From Acetobacter sp. CAG:977 (lineage in GTDB: Bacteria > Pseudomonadota > Alphaproteobacteria > CAAGCB01 > CAG-977): a stretch of 55,361 nt of DNA. Positions 42,180 to 51,340 of the stretch are shown here, piece by piece. The notes under the pieces were generated by a model. The model searched no databases and was not told the DNA's origin. It was given only the letters and a program-made list of their open reading frames with translations. Made by a program: the position numbers and the translations under genes. The stretch spans positions 506,684 through 562,044 of the forward strand of contig HF994935.1 in assembly GCA_000434295.1 (NCBI GenBank). The letters are read 5' to 3'. Each line of letters opens with the position of its first letter. The first letter of the stretch is position 1.

Positions 42180-42811
42180 TATTCGATCAGCCCCAAATTT
42201 CTGGCGGAGATAACGGCGCCTGTTCTGTTAATGACGTTCAAAGCTTTTAAAATGGCGGTTACGTGGAGTTTGACGGTTCCTTCGGACAAATCCAATTCTC
42301 TTGCGATAATTTTGTTCGGCTTTCCCTGACCCATCAGGCGCAGGACGTCCAATTGACGGGGAGTAAGCAGGCTTTTGACTTCGCCTGATGCCGTTGTTAC
42401 TTTTTGGTTTGAATCGCCCAAGAGCTCGGAAGGCAGGTAAAGTCCGCCGGACAGGATTAAGTGTATGGCACTGAGGATAATTTTATTTGATGACGTTTTG
42501 GGGATAAAGCCTGCGGCGCCGATATCGACGGCTTGCAAGACGATTTCTCTGTCATAAACGGCGGACAAGACGGCGACGGGGGTATCTGGATAATGTTCTT
42601 TTAACAGGCGCAGAGATTCATGCCAAGCCATTCCGGGCATGGCCAAATCGGTTAAGATTAAGTCATATTGTGTTTTTCCGTCGGCTTTTTCCTGTAATTC
42701 GGTATGGTTATGGGCGACATCAATGGTCATGTCGTCGTCCAAATCAGACAAAGCCATTTTTAATCCGTCCAGAAATAATTCATGATCGTCGGCAATCAGT
42801 ATTCTTAACAT
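42179..42811 (-). CDS. Two-component response regulator, NarL/LuxR type
   Basis: The 210-residue regulator has a receiver domain (residues 1-120) with acidic pocket ADDHE, phosphorylation site Asp55 in LTDLAMPG and GFIPKTS, and a LuxR-type helix-turn-helix (about 145-205) with LTPRQLDVLRLMGQGKPNKIIARELDLSEGTVKLHVTAILKAL. It shares a one-base overlap with the hybrid kinase and so is its probable partner. It heads the operon that ends with the RquA-like gene, divergent from the rRNA methyltransferase gene, with about 90 bases between them. Confidence 0.94.
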   Translation of the reverse strand: MLRILIADDHELFLDGLKMALSDLDDDMTIDVAHNHTELQEKADGKTQYDLILTDLAMPGMAWHESLRLLKEHYPDTPVAVLSAVYDREIVLQAVDIGAAGFIPKTSSNKIILSAIHLILSGGLYLPSELLGDSNQKVTTASGEVKSLLTPRQLDVLRLMGQGKPNKIIARELDLSEGTVKLHVTAILKALNVINRTGAVISARNLGLIE

Positions 42812-42903
42812 TTTTTTGGCGTCTTATGCTATTTTGAAACCGTTTACAGTTTACTCAAATCGGGTTAAAAAGTCATTCTAAAAACAATCAAGAGGACGGA
42901 TAA

Positions 42904-44151
42904 ATGCCTGCAGGAAAAGTAATCGGATTGGGGAGTGCGGGGGACGGCATCGTCGAATCGGACGGAAAGAGATATTATGTTCCCAGCTGCCTTTTGAACG
43001 AAAACGTGGAATTTGAACCCGATGAAACGGGAAAACGCGGGCGATTGGTTCGGGTATTGTCTTGCAGTAAAGAACGTGCGGAACTGTTATGCCCTTATTT
43101 CGGGCGTTGCGGGGGATGTTCTTTGCAACATATGTCGCTTGAGACTTATAAAAGCTTTAAACTGAATTCGTTTAAGGCGTTGTTTCCGCCCGATTTTGAT
43201 TTTTCGTGTTTTGAAGATCCGATATTCGTTCCGCACGGGACGCGCCGGCGCGTAACGTTCGGAGTTATGTGGAACGGAAAGATGCGCCGTTTCGGATTGA
43301 ACGAATCCAAAAGCGACAGGATTGTGCCCGTCGAACGGTGTATTTTGTTGACCGAAGAACTTGAACGGTTAATCGTTCCGTTGCGTGATTTTTTTGAAAA
43401 GGCGCCTTTGTCGTTCGGGACGAAAAAAGGCGTCGGAGACGTTTCCGTTTTATGGGCGGATAACGGAGCGGACGTTTTGATAACGTTACCGTTTGAAGCC
43501 GATTTGCGGTGGCGTCAGGAGGTGTCGGAAATCGGACATCAGTTAAGCATTGCGCGCATATCGTGGCGGCGAGGGGAACGGGATGTTCCGGAACCTCTTT
43601 TTGTGGGGCGGGCGCCTGTTTTGGATGTTTTCGGTTTTTCGTTAAAACCGCCTGCGGGAGCTTTTTTACAGCCGAGCCGCGAAGGAGAACGCGCTTTACA
43701 GGACAAAGTGCGTGAATACGTCGGAAAATCAAAGAAGGTAGCGGATTTATTTTGCGGCGCCGGGACGTTTTCGTTGCCGCTTTTGGAAAAGAAAAGGAAA
43801 ATTTACGGTGTGGACACGGCGTCTTTTTCATTAAAGGCGTTGGAAAGCGCATCGGAAGGGCGTATTAAGACGGAATGCAGGGATTTATTTCGCACGCCGC
43901 TTTTTTCGGACGAACTGGACGAGTATGATGCCGTTGTTTTTGATCCGCCGCGCGCCGGGGCGAAGGCTCAGTCCGAACAGATAGCCCGTTCATCTGTTCC
44001 CGTTGTTGTCGCCGTGTCGTGTAACCCGTCAACGTTTGCCCGCGATGCGGAAATATTATCGCGCGGGGGATACGTTATGAAACGGCTGACGCCTGTTGAC
44101 CAATTTATATATTCGCCGCATACGGAATTGGTTGCGCTGTTTGAAAAGTGA
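42904..44151 (+). CDS. 23S rRNA (uracil-C5)-methyltransferase, RlmD/TrmA family
   Basis: The 415-residue enzyme methylates a uracil base in RNA using SAM. The iron-sulfur motif CPYFGRCGGCSLQHMS is near residue 65-80. The catalytic domain has AFLQPSREGE (conserved Gln), VADLFCGAGTFSLPL for SAM, VVFDPPRAGAK and the nucleophile Cys in VAVSCNPSTFARDAEIL. An N-terminal TRAM-like barrel (GKVIGLGSAGDGIV) also fits. The exact target base (U1939 or U747) cannot be decided from the sequence. Confidence 0.9.
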   Translation: MPAGKVIGLGSAGDGIVESDGKRYYVPSCLLNENVEFEPDETGKRGRLVRVLSCSKERAELLCPYFGRCGGCSLQHMSLETYKSFKLNSFKALFPPDFDFSCFEDPIFVPHGTRRRVTFGVMWNGKMRRFGLNESKSDRIVPVERCILLTEELERLIVPLRDFFEKAPLSFGTKKGVGDVSVLWADNGADVLITLPFEADLRWRQEVSEIGHQLSIARISWRRGERDVPEPLFVGRAPVLDVFGFSLKPPAGAFLQPSREGERALQDKVREYVGKSKKVADLFCGAGTFSLPLLEKKRKIYGVDTASFSLKALESASEGRIKTECRDLFRTPLFSDELDEYDAVVFDPPRAGAKAQSEQIARSSVPVVVAVSCNPSTFARDAEILSRGGYVMKRLTPVDQFIYSPHTELVALFEK

Positions 44152-44170
44152 AAAATTCTACACTTTTTTT
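44143..44170. terminator. Weak bidirectional terminator
   Basis: An A/T-rich stem of seven to eight base pairs (44143-44150 with 44161-44168) with a ten-base loop and T-runs lies across the convergent ends of the rRNA methyltransferase gene and gph. Its low GC content makes strength doubtful. Confidence 0.4.
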
Positions 44171-44820
44171 AAAATGTCGGGCAAATCGGCAAAACGGTCG
44201 ATAACGGCGGTCGGATTGATTTCTTTCATCGGTTTTCTTGCATATCCGAAAGACAGCAAAATAACGGGAAATCCCGCATTTTTTGCCGCTTCGGCATCAG
44301 GTTCGCTGTCGCCTACCATAACGGCTTGGTCGTTCGTGCCGCCCATGCGCCTGACGGCTTCCCACAACGGTTCGGGGCGCGGTTTGCGAACGGGAAGGGA
44401 ATCGGCATGCAACACAACCTCGAAGTATTGTTCCAAATCCAGCTTTTTCATAATGGCGGTCGTCGGCGCCGCAGGCTTGTTCGTGCAAACAGCCATATGG
44501 TATCCGTCTTTTTTCAGCTTTTGCAGAGTTTCCGGAACTCCTTCCCACGGTTTGGTCAAATTCATTTGTGCGTGAGAATATTGATTGATCCAAACTTTTA
44601 AAATTTCTTCGCACCGTTCGGGGGATAACGGCTCTCCCGTTAAAGCAAAAGCCCCTTCAATCATATGTTTTGCGCCGTGTCCGATGACGGATTCGGCTTC
44701 GTCTTTTGTTAACGGGCGGCGACCGCAGTCTTTTAACAACAGGCTGATTTCCCGACACATGTCGGGGATGCTGTCGATTAAAGTGCCGTCAAGGTCGAAA
44801 ATCACATACTTTTTTTCCAT
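44158..44820 (-). CDS. gph: Phosphoglycolate phosphatase (HAD family)
   Basis: The 220-residue HAD hydrolase removes phosphate from 2-phosphoglycolate, a product of DNA repair or oxygenation. The motifs are VIFDLDGTLIDSIPDM (nucleophile Asp), CTNKPAAPT (motif II) and the acidic motif VGDSEPDAEAAKNAG near 165-185. The cap domain lies at about 20-85. Substrate choice within the Gph/PGP group is by overall similarity. Confidence 0.88.
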   Translation of the reverse strand: MEKKYVIFDLDGTLIDSIPDMCREISLLLKDCGRRPLTKDEAESVIGHGAKHMIEGAFALTGEPLSPERCEEILKVWINQYSHAQMNLTKPWEGVPETLQKLKKDGYHMAVCTNKPAAPTTAIMKKLDLEQYFEVVLHADSLPVRKPRPEPLWEAVRRMGGTNDQAVMVGDSEPDAEAAKNAGFPVILLSFGYARKPMKEINPTAVIDRFADLPDILKKV

Positions 44821-44921
44821 TTTTTACCGCCCGTAATAAACCGTTGTAATATTTTATTTTACTTTTTTCGCAAGTATGCCAAATTTCACTTCAAAGAAAA
44901 AGGTGTATGAAAGGATTTTTT

Positions 44922-46274
44922 ATGATGCATCAGCCCCTTTGCGCCGTAGTGCTGGCTGCCGGACAAGGCACGCGCATGAAATCGGATTTGCCCAAAGTGT
45001 TACATAAGGTCGCCGGTCGTCCGATGGTTTTGCATTTGTTGGCAACCGTTGATGAATTGAACGCTCAAAAAGCCGTCGTCGTCGTCGGTCCGAATATGGA
45101 TTCGGTCGCACGGACGGTTTTGCCTCATCCCTCGGTCGTCCAGAAAAAACAGCAAGGCACGGGCGATGCCGTCAAAGCGGCAAAAAGCGAATTGGAAGGC
45201 TTTGACGGAAACGTATTGATTCTTTACGGCGATACGCCTTTGATTACCAAAGAAACGCTTGAAAAAATGATCGAAGCGCGCGAAAACGGCGCCGCCGTCG
45301 TCGTATTGGGCTTTTGTCCCGCAGACCCTGCCAAATACGGTCGTTTAATCGTCGAAAACGGCGAATTGCAAAAAATCGTCGAATTCAAAGATGCTTCACA
45401 AGCCGAACGTGCCGTCGGGCTGTGCAATTCGGGCGTGATGTGCGTTGATGCCAAAAGGTTGCTCGGATGGCTTGACCGATTGAAAAACGACAACGCGGCA
45501 GGCGAATATTACCTGACGGACATTGTGGCGATGGCACGCGCGGACGGGCTTAAAGCCGCCGTCGTCGAAGGGTCGGAAGAAGAATTGGCGGGTGCTAATT
45601 CGCGTGCCGATTTGGCTTTGATTGAACGGACGGCACAAAACCGTCTGCGCAAAAAGTTTTTGGATCAGGGCGTTACGATGGTTGATCCCGAAACGACGTA
45701 TTTCAGCTTTGACACCGTTTTGGGGCGCGATGTCGTGATAGAGCCTTCCGTTATTTTTGAAACGGGATGCGTTGTTGAAGATAACGTGGAAATAAAAGGC
45801 TTTTGCCATTTCGAAGGCGCGCATATCCGTTCTGGGGCAAAGGTCGGTCCTTTTGCCCGCCTGCGTCCGGAAGCGGATATCGGCGAAAACTGCCATATCG
45901 GCGATTTCGTTGAAATCAAGAAATCCAAAATCGAAGCCGGAGCGAAAGTCAACCATCTGTCTTATATCGGAGATGCGCGTATCGGAGCCAAAACGAATAT
46001 CGGAGCAGGCACGATTACCTGCAATTACGACGGATATTTTAAAAGCAAAACGGACATCGGCGCGGGCGCGTTTATCGGTTCGGATACGGTAATCGTTGCA
46101 CCGTGCAAAATCGGTGACGGCGCGATGACGGCGGCGGGTTCCGTTATTACCAAAGACGTCGAAGCCGATGCTTTGGCGGTCGGACGCGGCAAACAGGTTG
46201 CTTTCGGCGGTTGGGCGGCAAAGTTTCGCGAACAGAAAAAATCCGAAAAAGAAAATCTTTCAAAACAGGGATAA
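44922..46274 (+). CDS. glmU: Bifunctional GlcNAc-1-P uridyltransferase / acetyltransferase
   Basis: GlmU acetylates glucosamine 1-phosphate and makes UDP-GlcNAc for peptidoglycan and lipid A. From the ATG at 44922 the protein has 450 residues. The N-terminal pyrophosphorylase domain has VVLAAGQGTRMKSDLPKVLH and a Lys/Thr-rich nucleotide site; the C-terminal left-handed beta helix carries hexapeptides (ARIGAKTNIGAGTITCNYDG). I choose 44922 because AAGGA is six bases upstream; an ATG at 44907 has a weaker site. glmS follows after six bases, giving the common glmUS operon. Confidence 0.95.
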   Translation: MMHQPLCAVVLAAGQGTRMKSDLPKVLHKVAGRPMVLHLLATVDELNAQKAVVVVGPNMDSVARTVLPHPSVVQKKQQGTGDAVKAAKSELEGFDGNVLILYGDTPLITKETLEKMIEARENGAAVVVLGFCPADPAKYGRLIVENGELQKIVEFKDASQAERAVGLCNSGVMCVDAKRLLGWLDRLKNDNAAGEYYLTDIVAMARADGLKAAVVEGSEEELAGANSRADLALIERTAQNRLRKKFLDQGVTMVDPETTYFSFDTVLGRDVVIEPSVIFETGCVVEDNVEIKGFCHFEGAHIRSGAKVGPFARLRPEADIGENCHIGDFVEIKKSKIEAGAKVNHLSYIGDARIGAKTNIGAGTITCNYDGYFKSKTDIGAGAFIGSDTVIVAPCKIGDGAMTAAGSVITKDVEADALAVGRGKQVAFGGWAAKFREQKKSEKENLSKQG

Positions 46275-46280
46275 AAAGCT

Positions 46281-48107
46281 ATGTGCGGTATTGTCGGAAT
46301 TATCAGCAACAGAGAAGTAACGCCTCTTTTAATCAACGGGTTAAAACGTTTGGAATACCGCGGCTATGATTCGGCCGGAGTAGCGACGTTGGTCGGCGAC
46401 AAAATCGAACGCCGCCGCGCCAAAGGTAAAATCGTCAACCTTGAAAAAAAGATTGCCGAAGAACCGCTTCCCGGAACGATCGGCATCGGTCACACGCGCT
46501 GGGCGACGCACGGCGTTCCCAACGAAGCCAACGCCCATCCGCATGCGACGAAATATGTCGCCGTCGTGCATAACGGGATTATAGAAAATTACCGCGAATT
46601 AAAAGCCGAACTGGAAGAATTGGGACACAAATTCGAAAGCGAAACGGATACCGAAGTCGTCGTTCATCTGATTTCCCAGAAAATTGAAGAAGGGTGCACG
46701 CCGCAAGAAGCGGTTTCAAAATCTTTGAAACGCTTGAAAGGGGCGTTTGCTTTGGGGATTTTGTTTGCCGGGCATCAGGAACTGATGATCGGGGCGCGCA
46801 AGGGGTCTCCTTTGGCGATCGGCTACGGGGACGGCGAGATGTTTTTAGGCTCTGACGCTTTGGCGTTAGCGCCTTTGACGCAAAAGATTTCTTATCTGGA
46901 AGACGGCGACTGGGCTGTTTTAACCAGAGACGGCGTTACCGTTTATGATGAAAACGACTGCAAAGTCGAACGTAAAGTCATTTTGTCGGCAACGTCGGGC
47001 GCCATGATCGGAAAAGGCGAATACCGCCACTTTATGCTTAAAGAAATCTACGAACAGCCGCAGGTTATCGGCGACACCCTGAATACGATGATCAATCAGG
47101 ATATGGATACGATTACGTTGCCGAATTTGCCCTTTGATTTAAAGGACGTAACGCGGATGACGATTGTGGCGTGCGGAACGTCGTACTATGCGGGTTTGGT
47201 CGCCAAATACTGGATAGAAACGATTGCCCGCGTCGCGGTTGACATAGACGTGGCGTCCGAATTCCGTTATCGTTCTCCCGTTTTGGACAAAGGCGGGTTG
47301 GCGCTGTTTATTTCTCAGTCGGGCGAAACGGCGGATACGCTGGCGGCGTTGCGTTATTGCAAAGAACACGGACAGAAAATTGTTTCGATCGTCAATGTTG
47401 CCGAAAGCTCGATGGCAAGGGAATCCGACTGCGTTTTAAGGACTTTGGCAGGACCTGAAATCGGCGTTGCTTCAACGAAGGCGTTTACGACGCAACTGAC
47501 GCTTTTGGCGTGTTTCGCGATTGCGATGGGGCGGGCGAAGGGGACGTTGCCCCGCGACGAAGAAGTGCGCTTGTCCCGAGCTTTGGTCGAAGTTCCGTCT
47601 CGCGTTGCGGACGTGTTGAATAATGACGAACGCATTGAAAAAATTGCTCAGGACATTATTGCCGATGCGCGTGACGTTTTATATTTGGGGCGCGGCAGCA
47701 GTTTTCCGATAGCGATGGAAGGCGCTTTGAAATTAAAGGAAATTTCTTATATTCATGCGGAAGGGTATGCTTCGGGCGAAATGAAGCACGGTCCGATTGC
47801 TTTGATTGACGAAACCGTCCCCGTCGTGGTGGTTGCGCCTTCGGACGAACTGTTTGACAAGACGGTTTCCAATATGCAGGAAGTGATTGCCCGCGGCGGA
47901 AAAGTCGTCTTTTTCGGCGACAGCAAAGGCGTTTCAAAAGTTTCCGACCGTTCTGCGGCGGCGATAGTCTTGCCCGAAGTCGATCCTTTTGTGGCGCCGA
48001 TTTTGTATGCCGTACCGGTTCAGCTTTTGGCGTATCACACGGCGGTAGCCAAAGGAACCGACGTTGACCAGCCAAGAAATTTGGCAAAAAGCGTAACGGT
48101 TGAATAA
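46281..48107 (+). CDS. glmS: Glutamine-fructose-6-phosphate aminotransferase
   Basis: GlmS makes glucosamine 6-phosphate from fructose 6-phosphate and glutamine, the first step of amino-sugar synthesis. The 608-residue protein starts with the catalytic Cys (MCGIVGIISN after Met removal). The glutaminase domain spans to about residue 240. Two SIS domains follow, with CGTSYYAGLV, SQSGETADTLAAL and STKAFTTQL, and the C-terminal AKSVTVE is the usual ending. It follows glmU by six bases, and an unknown gene begins one base after its stop. Confidence 0.97.
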   Translation: MCGIVGIISNREVTPLLINGLKRLEYRGYDSAGVATLVGDKIERRRAKGKIVNLEKKIAEEPLPGTIGIGHTRWATHGVPNEANAHPHATKYVAVVHNGIIENYRELKAELEELGHKFESETDTEVVVHLISQKIEEGCTPQEAVSKSLKRLKGAFALGILFAGHQELMIGARKGSPLAIGYGDGEMFLGSDALALAPLTQKISYLEDGDWAVLTRDGVTVYDENDCKVERKVILSATSGAMIGKGEYRHFMLKEIYEQPQVIGDTLNTMINQDMDTITLPNLPFDLKDVTRMTIVACGTSYYAGLVAKYWIETIARVAVDIDVASEFRYRSPVLDKGGLALFISQSGETADTLAALRYCKEHGQKIVSIVNVAESSMARESDCVLRTLAGPEIGVASTKAFTTQLTLLACFAIAMGRAKGTLPRDEEVRLSRALVEVPSRVADVLNNDERIEKIAQDIIADARDVLYLGRGSSFPIAMEGALKLKEISYIHAEGYASGEMKHGPIALIDETVPVVVVAPSDELFDKTVSNMQEVIARGGKVVFFGDSKGVSKVSDRSAAAIVLPEVDPFVAPILYAVPVQLLAYHTAVAKGTDVDQPRNLAKSVTVE

Positions 48108-48108
48108 T

Positions 48109-48708
48109 ATGAGCGTCTGGGCGGACAGGATAAAGCGTTTCGGACGGCTTGCGCGGCGCGGCGTTTTCGGCAGCCTGTCCGTATGGCTTCCTGCCGCGTT
48201 GGTTGTTTTTCTGATTGCCGGCGCTTTGGGATTGGCTTTTTCTTTGCCGACGGGGACGTTTCAATACTGTTCCGATATGCTGGTGCGCTGTATCAAAGAC
48301 ATTCCCGAAACGGCGGGCGGTTTTGAACGGATACGGGCGACTGGGGCATGTTCTTATCATACGGCGCGTTGCGATCTTGAAACGTTGCATTATTCTTTGA
48401 TGCGCGAGGAACCTGCTTTTGTTCCCGATCCGACCGACGAACGTCAGGAGGAAGTGTTCAAACGCCTTCTTTCCGACGAACATCAGGCAAAACGTACCGA
48501 AGAACTGAAACAAATCGAAGCTCAGGCAGAAAAAGACGGTACGTCAGAAGACGAAGATTTAAACGAATTGATGTTGCGTTTGCGCCGTGAACGCGAAGCT
48601 TTTGAAGCCGAACAGCGGCGTTTCAAAAAAATGTTGTTTGAAACGATGACAAACGGCGAAGAAAGCGGCAACAAAAGTGATGAATTGACTCGTCAAAAAG
48701 AGAAATAA
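48109..48708 (+). CDS. Single-span membrane protein with a coiled-coil tail, unknown
   Basis: From the ATG at 48109 the protein has 199 residues. A basic N-terminus is followed by a hydrophobic helix at about 22-47, so the N-terminus is probably cytoplasmic and the rest periplasmic. The periplasmic part has four cysteines (YCSDMLVRCIKD, GACSYHTARC) and then a charged coiled coil (LNELMLRLRREREAFEAEQRRFKKM) near 145-175. I do not recognise the family. It starts one base after the glmS stop and is likely translated with it, which suggests an envelope role. Confidence 0.7.
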   Translation: MSVWADRIKRFGRLARRGVFGSLSVWLPAALVVFLIAGALGLAFSLPTGTFQYCSDMLVRCIKDIPETAGGFERIRATGACSYHTARCDLETLHYSLMREEPAFVPDPTDERQEEVFKRLLSDEHQAKRTEELKQIEAQAEKDGTSEDEDLNELMLRLRREREAFEAEQRRFKKMLFETMTNGEESGNKSDELTRQKEK

Positions 48709-48750
48709 GTCTTATAAACAAGCATAGGTTTTTAATAACAGAGGATGCCG

Positions 48751-50142
48751 ATGGACGAATGGATGCCTGACAGCTGGCGTTCAAAGCCCGCCCTTCATTT
48801 ACCGGAATACGTAGATTCGGCGCATTTAAGTGCCGTTGAAAAAAAATTGCGCAAATATCCGCCGTTGGTGTTTGCGGAAGAGGCTCTGCGTTTAAAAAAA
48901 TCTTTGGCAGAAGTGGCGAACGGACGGGCTTTTCTACTGCAGGGCGGCGATTGTGCAGAAAGCTTTGCGGATTTCGGGTCAGATAATATTCGCGATATGT
49001 TTCGCATTTTATTGCAGATGGCCGTCGTGCTGATGTTCGGCGCGTCGCGTCCCGTCGTCAAGGTCGGGCGTTTGGCAGGACAGTTTGCAAAACCCAGATC
49101 TTCGCCGACGGAAACGATTGACGGCGTTACGTTGCCTTCGTATCGCGGAGATAACATCAACGGCATAGATTTTACCCCGCAATCCAGAACGCCGAATCCT
49201 GACAGGATGTTACAGGCATACCATCGCGCGTCTGCGACGTTAAACCTGTTGCGTGCGTTTTCTCAAGGCGGTTTTGCCGATTTGAACAAAGTTCAGGAAT
49301 GGAATTTGGGCTTTGTCGAAAATTCGCTTCAGGGCGAACATTATCGCCGTTTTGCGGCACGTATCAGCGAAACGCTTGATTTTATGGCGGCTTGCGGCAT
49401 TACGGCGGAAGCCGTGCCCATCGTTCGCGAAACGCCGTTTTATACGTCGCATGAAGCATTGCTTTTGCCGTTTGAAGAAGCCATGACCCGCGTTGATTCG
49501 ACGACGGGGGACTGGTTTGACTGTTCGGCGCACATGCTGTGGATCGGGGAACGGACGCGGCAGGCGGACGGGGCTCATGTCGAATTTGCCAAAGGAATTT
49601 GCAATCCCGTCGGCGTCAAAGTCGGTCCGACAACGCATCCCGATGAATTACTCAGGCTTTGCGATGTTTTGAACCCGTTGAACGAAGCCGGAAGATTGAC
49701 GGTTATCGTGCGGATGGGGGCTCATAAAGTAGCGGAAAATCTGCCTCCTTTGATTCGTGCGGTCGAACGCGAAGGATACAAAGTCGTTTGGTCGTGCGAC
49801 CCGATGCACGCCAATACCAAAGTAGCGTCAAACGGGTATAAGACCCGCGACTTTAATAATATTTTGGAAGAAGTGAAAACGTTCTTTGCCGTTCATAAGT
49901 CCGAAGGCACTTACGCCGGAGGATTGCATTTCGAAATGACGGGACAGGACGTTACGGAATGCGTCGGCGGTTCACAGGAGATTACGGAAGAAATTTTGGC
50001 AGAACGTTACAACACGCTTTGCGATCCTCGGCTGAACGCGAACCAATCTTTGGAATTGGCATTTTTGGTGGCCGAGATTTTAAAGAAGGAAACAGCCGAC
50101 GGAAAACCGCTGTTCAGATATATGGAGAATGAAACCTTATGA
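48751..50142 (+). CDS. 3-deoxy-7-phosphoheptulonate synthase, class II
   Basis: This enzyme condenses phosphoenolpyruvate and erythrose 4-phosphate to start the shikimate pathway. The 463-residue protein belongs to the class II (plant/AroG-II) family, with WRSKPALHLPEY, LLQGGDCAESFADF, VKVGRLAGQFAKPRS, and a C-terminal GGLHFEMTGQDVTECVGG. I start at 48751 because GAGG lies six bases upstream; the ATG at 48745 would overlap that site. The stop overlaps the next gene by four bases. The allosteric type cannot be read from the sequence. Confidence 0.94.
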   Translation: MDEWMPDSWRSKPALHLPEYVDSAHLSAVEKKLRKYPPLVFAEEALRLKKSLAEVANGRAFLLQGGDCAESFADFGSDNIRDMFRILLQMAVVLMFGASRPVVKVGRLAGQFAKPRSSPTETIDGVTLPSYRGDNINGIDFTPQSRTPNPDRMLQAYHRASATLNLLRAFSQGGFADLNKVQEWNLGFVENSLQGEHYRRFAARISETLDFMAACGITAEAVPIVRETPFYTSHEALLLPFEEAMTRVDSTTGDWFDCSAHMLWIGERTRQADGAHVEFAKGICNPVGVKVGPTTHPDELLRLCDVLNPLNEAGRLTVIVRMGAHKVAENLPPLIRAVEREGYKVVWSCDPMHANTKVASNGYKTRDFNNILEEVKTFFAVHKSEGTYAGGLHFEMTGQDVTECVGGSQEITEEILAERYNTLCDPRLNANQSLELAFLVAEILKKETADGKPLFRYMENETL

Positions 50143-51296
50143 CAGATACTCATCAGCCTTCAGTCAATGCGATACCGACGGCGGAAGACGTTCCGGCTTA
50201 TACGGATAAATACTTTACCAGAACGAAAGCCATCGTTTCAAAATTCGGCGACAAAGAAGTCACTTATGCCGTATTTTTGCGACGTCCCGTTTTGTTTGCG
50301 CCGCGTTTGGCCGTGTCTTGGCTTGAAAGCGTATTGAAAGCCGAAGGACATACGGTAAAAATCAAATATAATTACAAAGAAGGCGATTGGGTCGGTGCCG
50401 GCGAACCGATGATGTACATCACGGGAAAATTCACGGCATTAGTCGAAAAAGAAACGATTTTGTTGCAAAAACTGGGTGCAGCCTGCGTTGCGGCATATAA
50501 TGCCTTGTCCATGTGTCAAGAGCTGCCGAATGCGATTTTTCTGGCGATGGATGCCCGCCACTGCGCCGGAGCGGAAATGGCGGAGCTGATGGCTTATGCG
50601 GCGTCCGTCGGTTCCGAAGCGGCAAAGAAAACCGGCGCAAAAGGCTTTTTGGGAACCGCAAACGATGCAACGGCTTCGTTCTTCGGATTGAAAGAAGGCT
50701 TAGGAACGATGCCTCATGCATTAATCGGTTATGCCGGATCGACGGTTCGTGCCGCCGAAATGTATCATGAAACGTTTCCTCAACAGGATTTGTCCGTTCT
50801 GGTCGATTATTTCGGGCGCGAAGTTACCGACGGTCTTGCCGTTTGTTACCGTTTTCCGGAATTGGCGGCATTGGGGCGAATTTCACTGCGCCTTGATACG
50901 CACGGCGGGCGTTTTATTGAAGGGTTGGATACCCCGAAATCTTATGCCGTTTTGGAAAAGAATGCTCCCGAAAGCATTCGCGGCTATCGCAAAGAACGCG
51001 AATTGCGCCACTTGATCGGAACGGGGGTTTCCGCCGCTGCCGTCTGGCATATGCGCGACAGCCTGAACGCCGCAGGTTTTGATAAGGTCAAAATTGTCGT
51101 TTCCAGCGGCTTTTCTCCAGAAAAATGCCATGTCATGGCTTTGGCAAATGCGCCGATTGATGTCGTCGGCACGGGGTCTTATCTGCCCGAAAAATGGACG
51201 GAAACTTACGGAACAGCCGATATTATCAGTTATGACGGCGAAAAACGCGTCAAGGTCGGGCGCGAATTCCTGCTTGATAAGCTGACGGAAATTTAA
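50139..51296 (+). CDS. pncB: Nicotinate phosphoribosyltransferase family enzyme
   Basis: The 385-residue protein fits the quinolinate/nicotinate phosphoribosyltransferase fold, which makes nicotinate mononucleotide for NAD salvage. The N-terminal DVPAYTDKYFTRTKAIV and the barrel motifs GTANDATASFFG, PHALIGYAGSTVRAAEMYHETFP and the C-terminal IVVSSGFSPEKCHVMA with PIDVVGTGSYLP fit the family. The assignment to nicotinate rather than nicotinamide is by similarity. It overlaps the DAHP synthase gene by four bases. Confidence 0.85.
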   Translation: MTDTHQPSVNAIPTAEDVPAYTDKYFTRTKAIVSKFGDKEVTYAVFLRRPVLFAPRLAVSWLESVLKAEGHTVKIKYNYKEGDWVGAGEPMMYITGKFTALVEKETILLQKLGAACVAAYNALSMCQELPNAIFLAMDARHCAGAEMAELMAYAASVGSEAAKKTGAKGFLGTANDATASFFGLKEGLGTMPHALIGYAGSTVRAAEMYHETFPQQDLSVLVDYFGREVTDGLAVCYRFPELAALGRISLRLDTHGGRFIEGLDTPKSYAVLEKNAPESIRGYRKERELRHLIGTGVSAAAVWHMRDSLNAAGFDKVKIVVSSGFSPEKCHVMALANAPIDVVGTGSYLPEKWTETYGTADIISYDGEKRVKVGREFLLDKLTEI

Positions 51297-51307
51297 CGAC
51301 GTTAATA

Positions 51308-51340
51308 AAAAAACGGATTTCATTTTGAAATCCGTTTTTG
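51308..51340. terminator. Bidirectional terminator after the nicotinate phosphoribosyltransferase gene
   Basis: An 11-bp stem (51312-51322 with 51326-51336) with a TTT loop and A- and T-runs is followed by T residues. The TGA stop of the convergent glycosyltransferase gene lies in its left arm, so coding sequence and terminator overlap. Confidence 0.9.

Noticed and set aside
47656..48513. Open frame of 285 codons on the minus strand
   Set aside because: Antisense to the end of glmS and the following membrane protein gene; basic and Arg/Pro-rich as expected of shadow frames.
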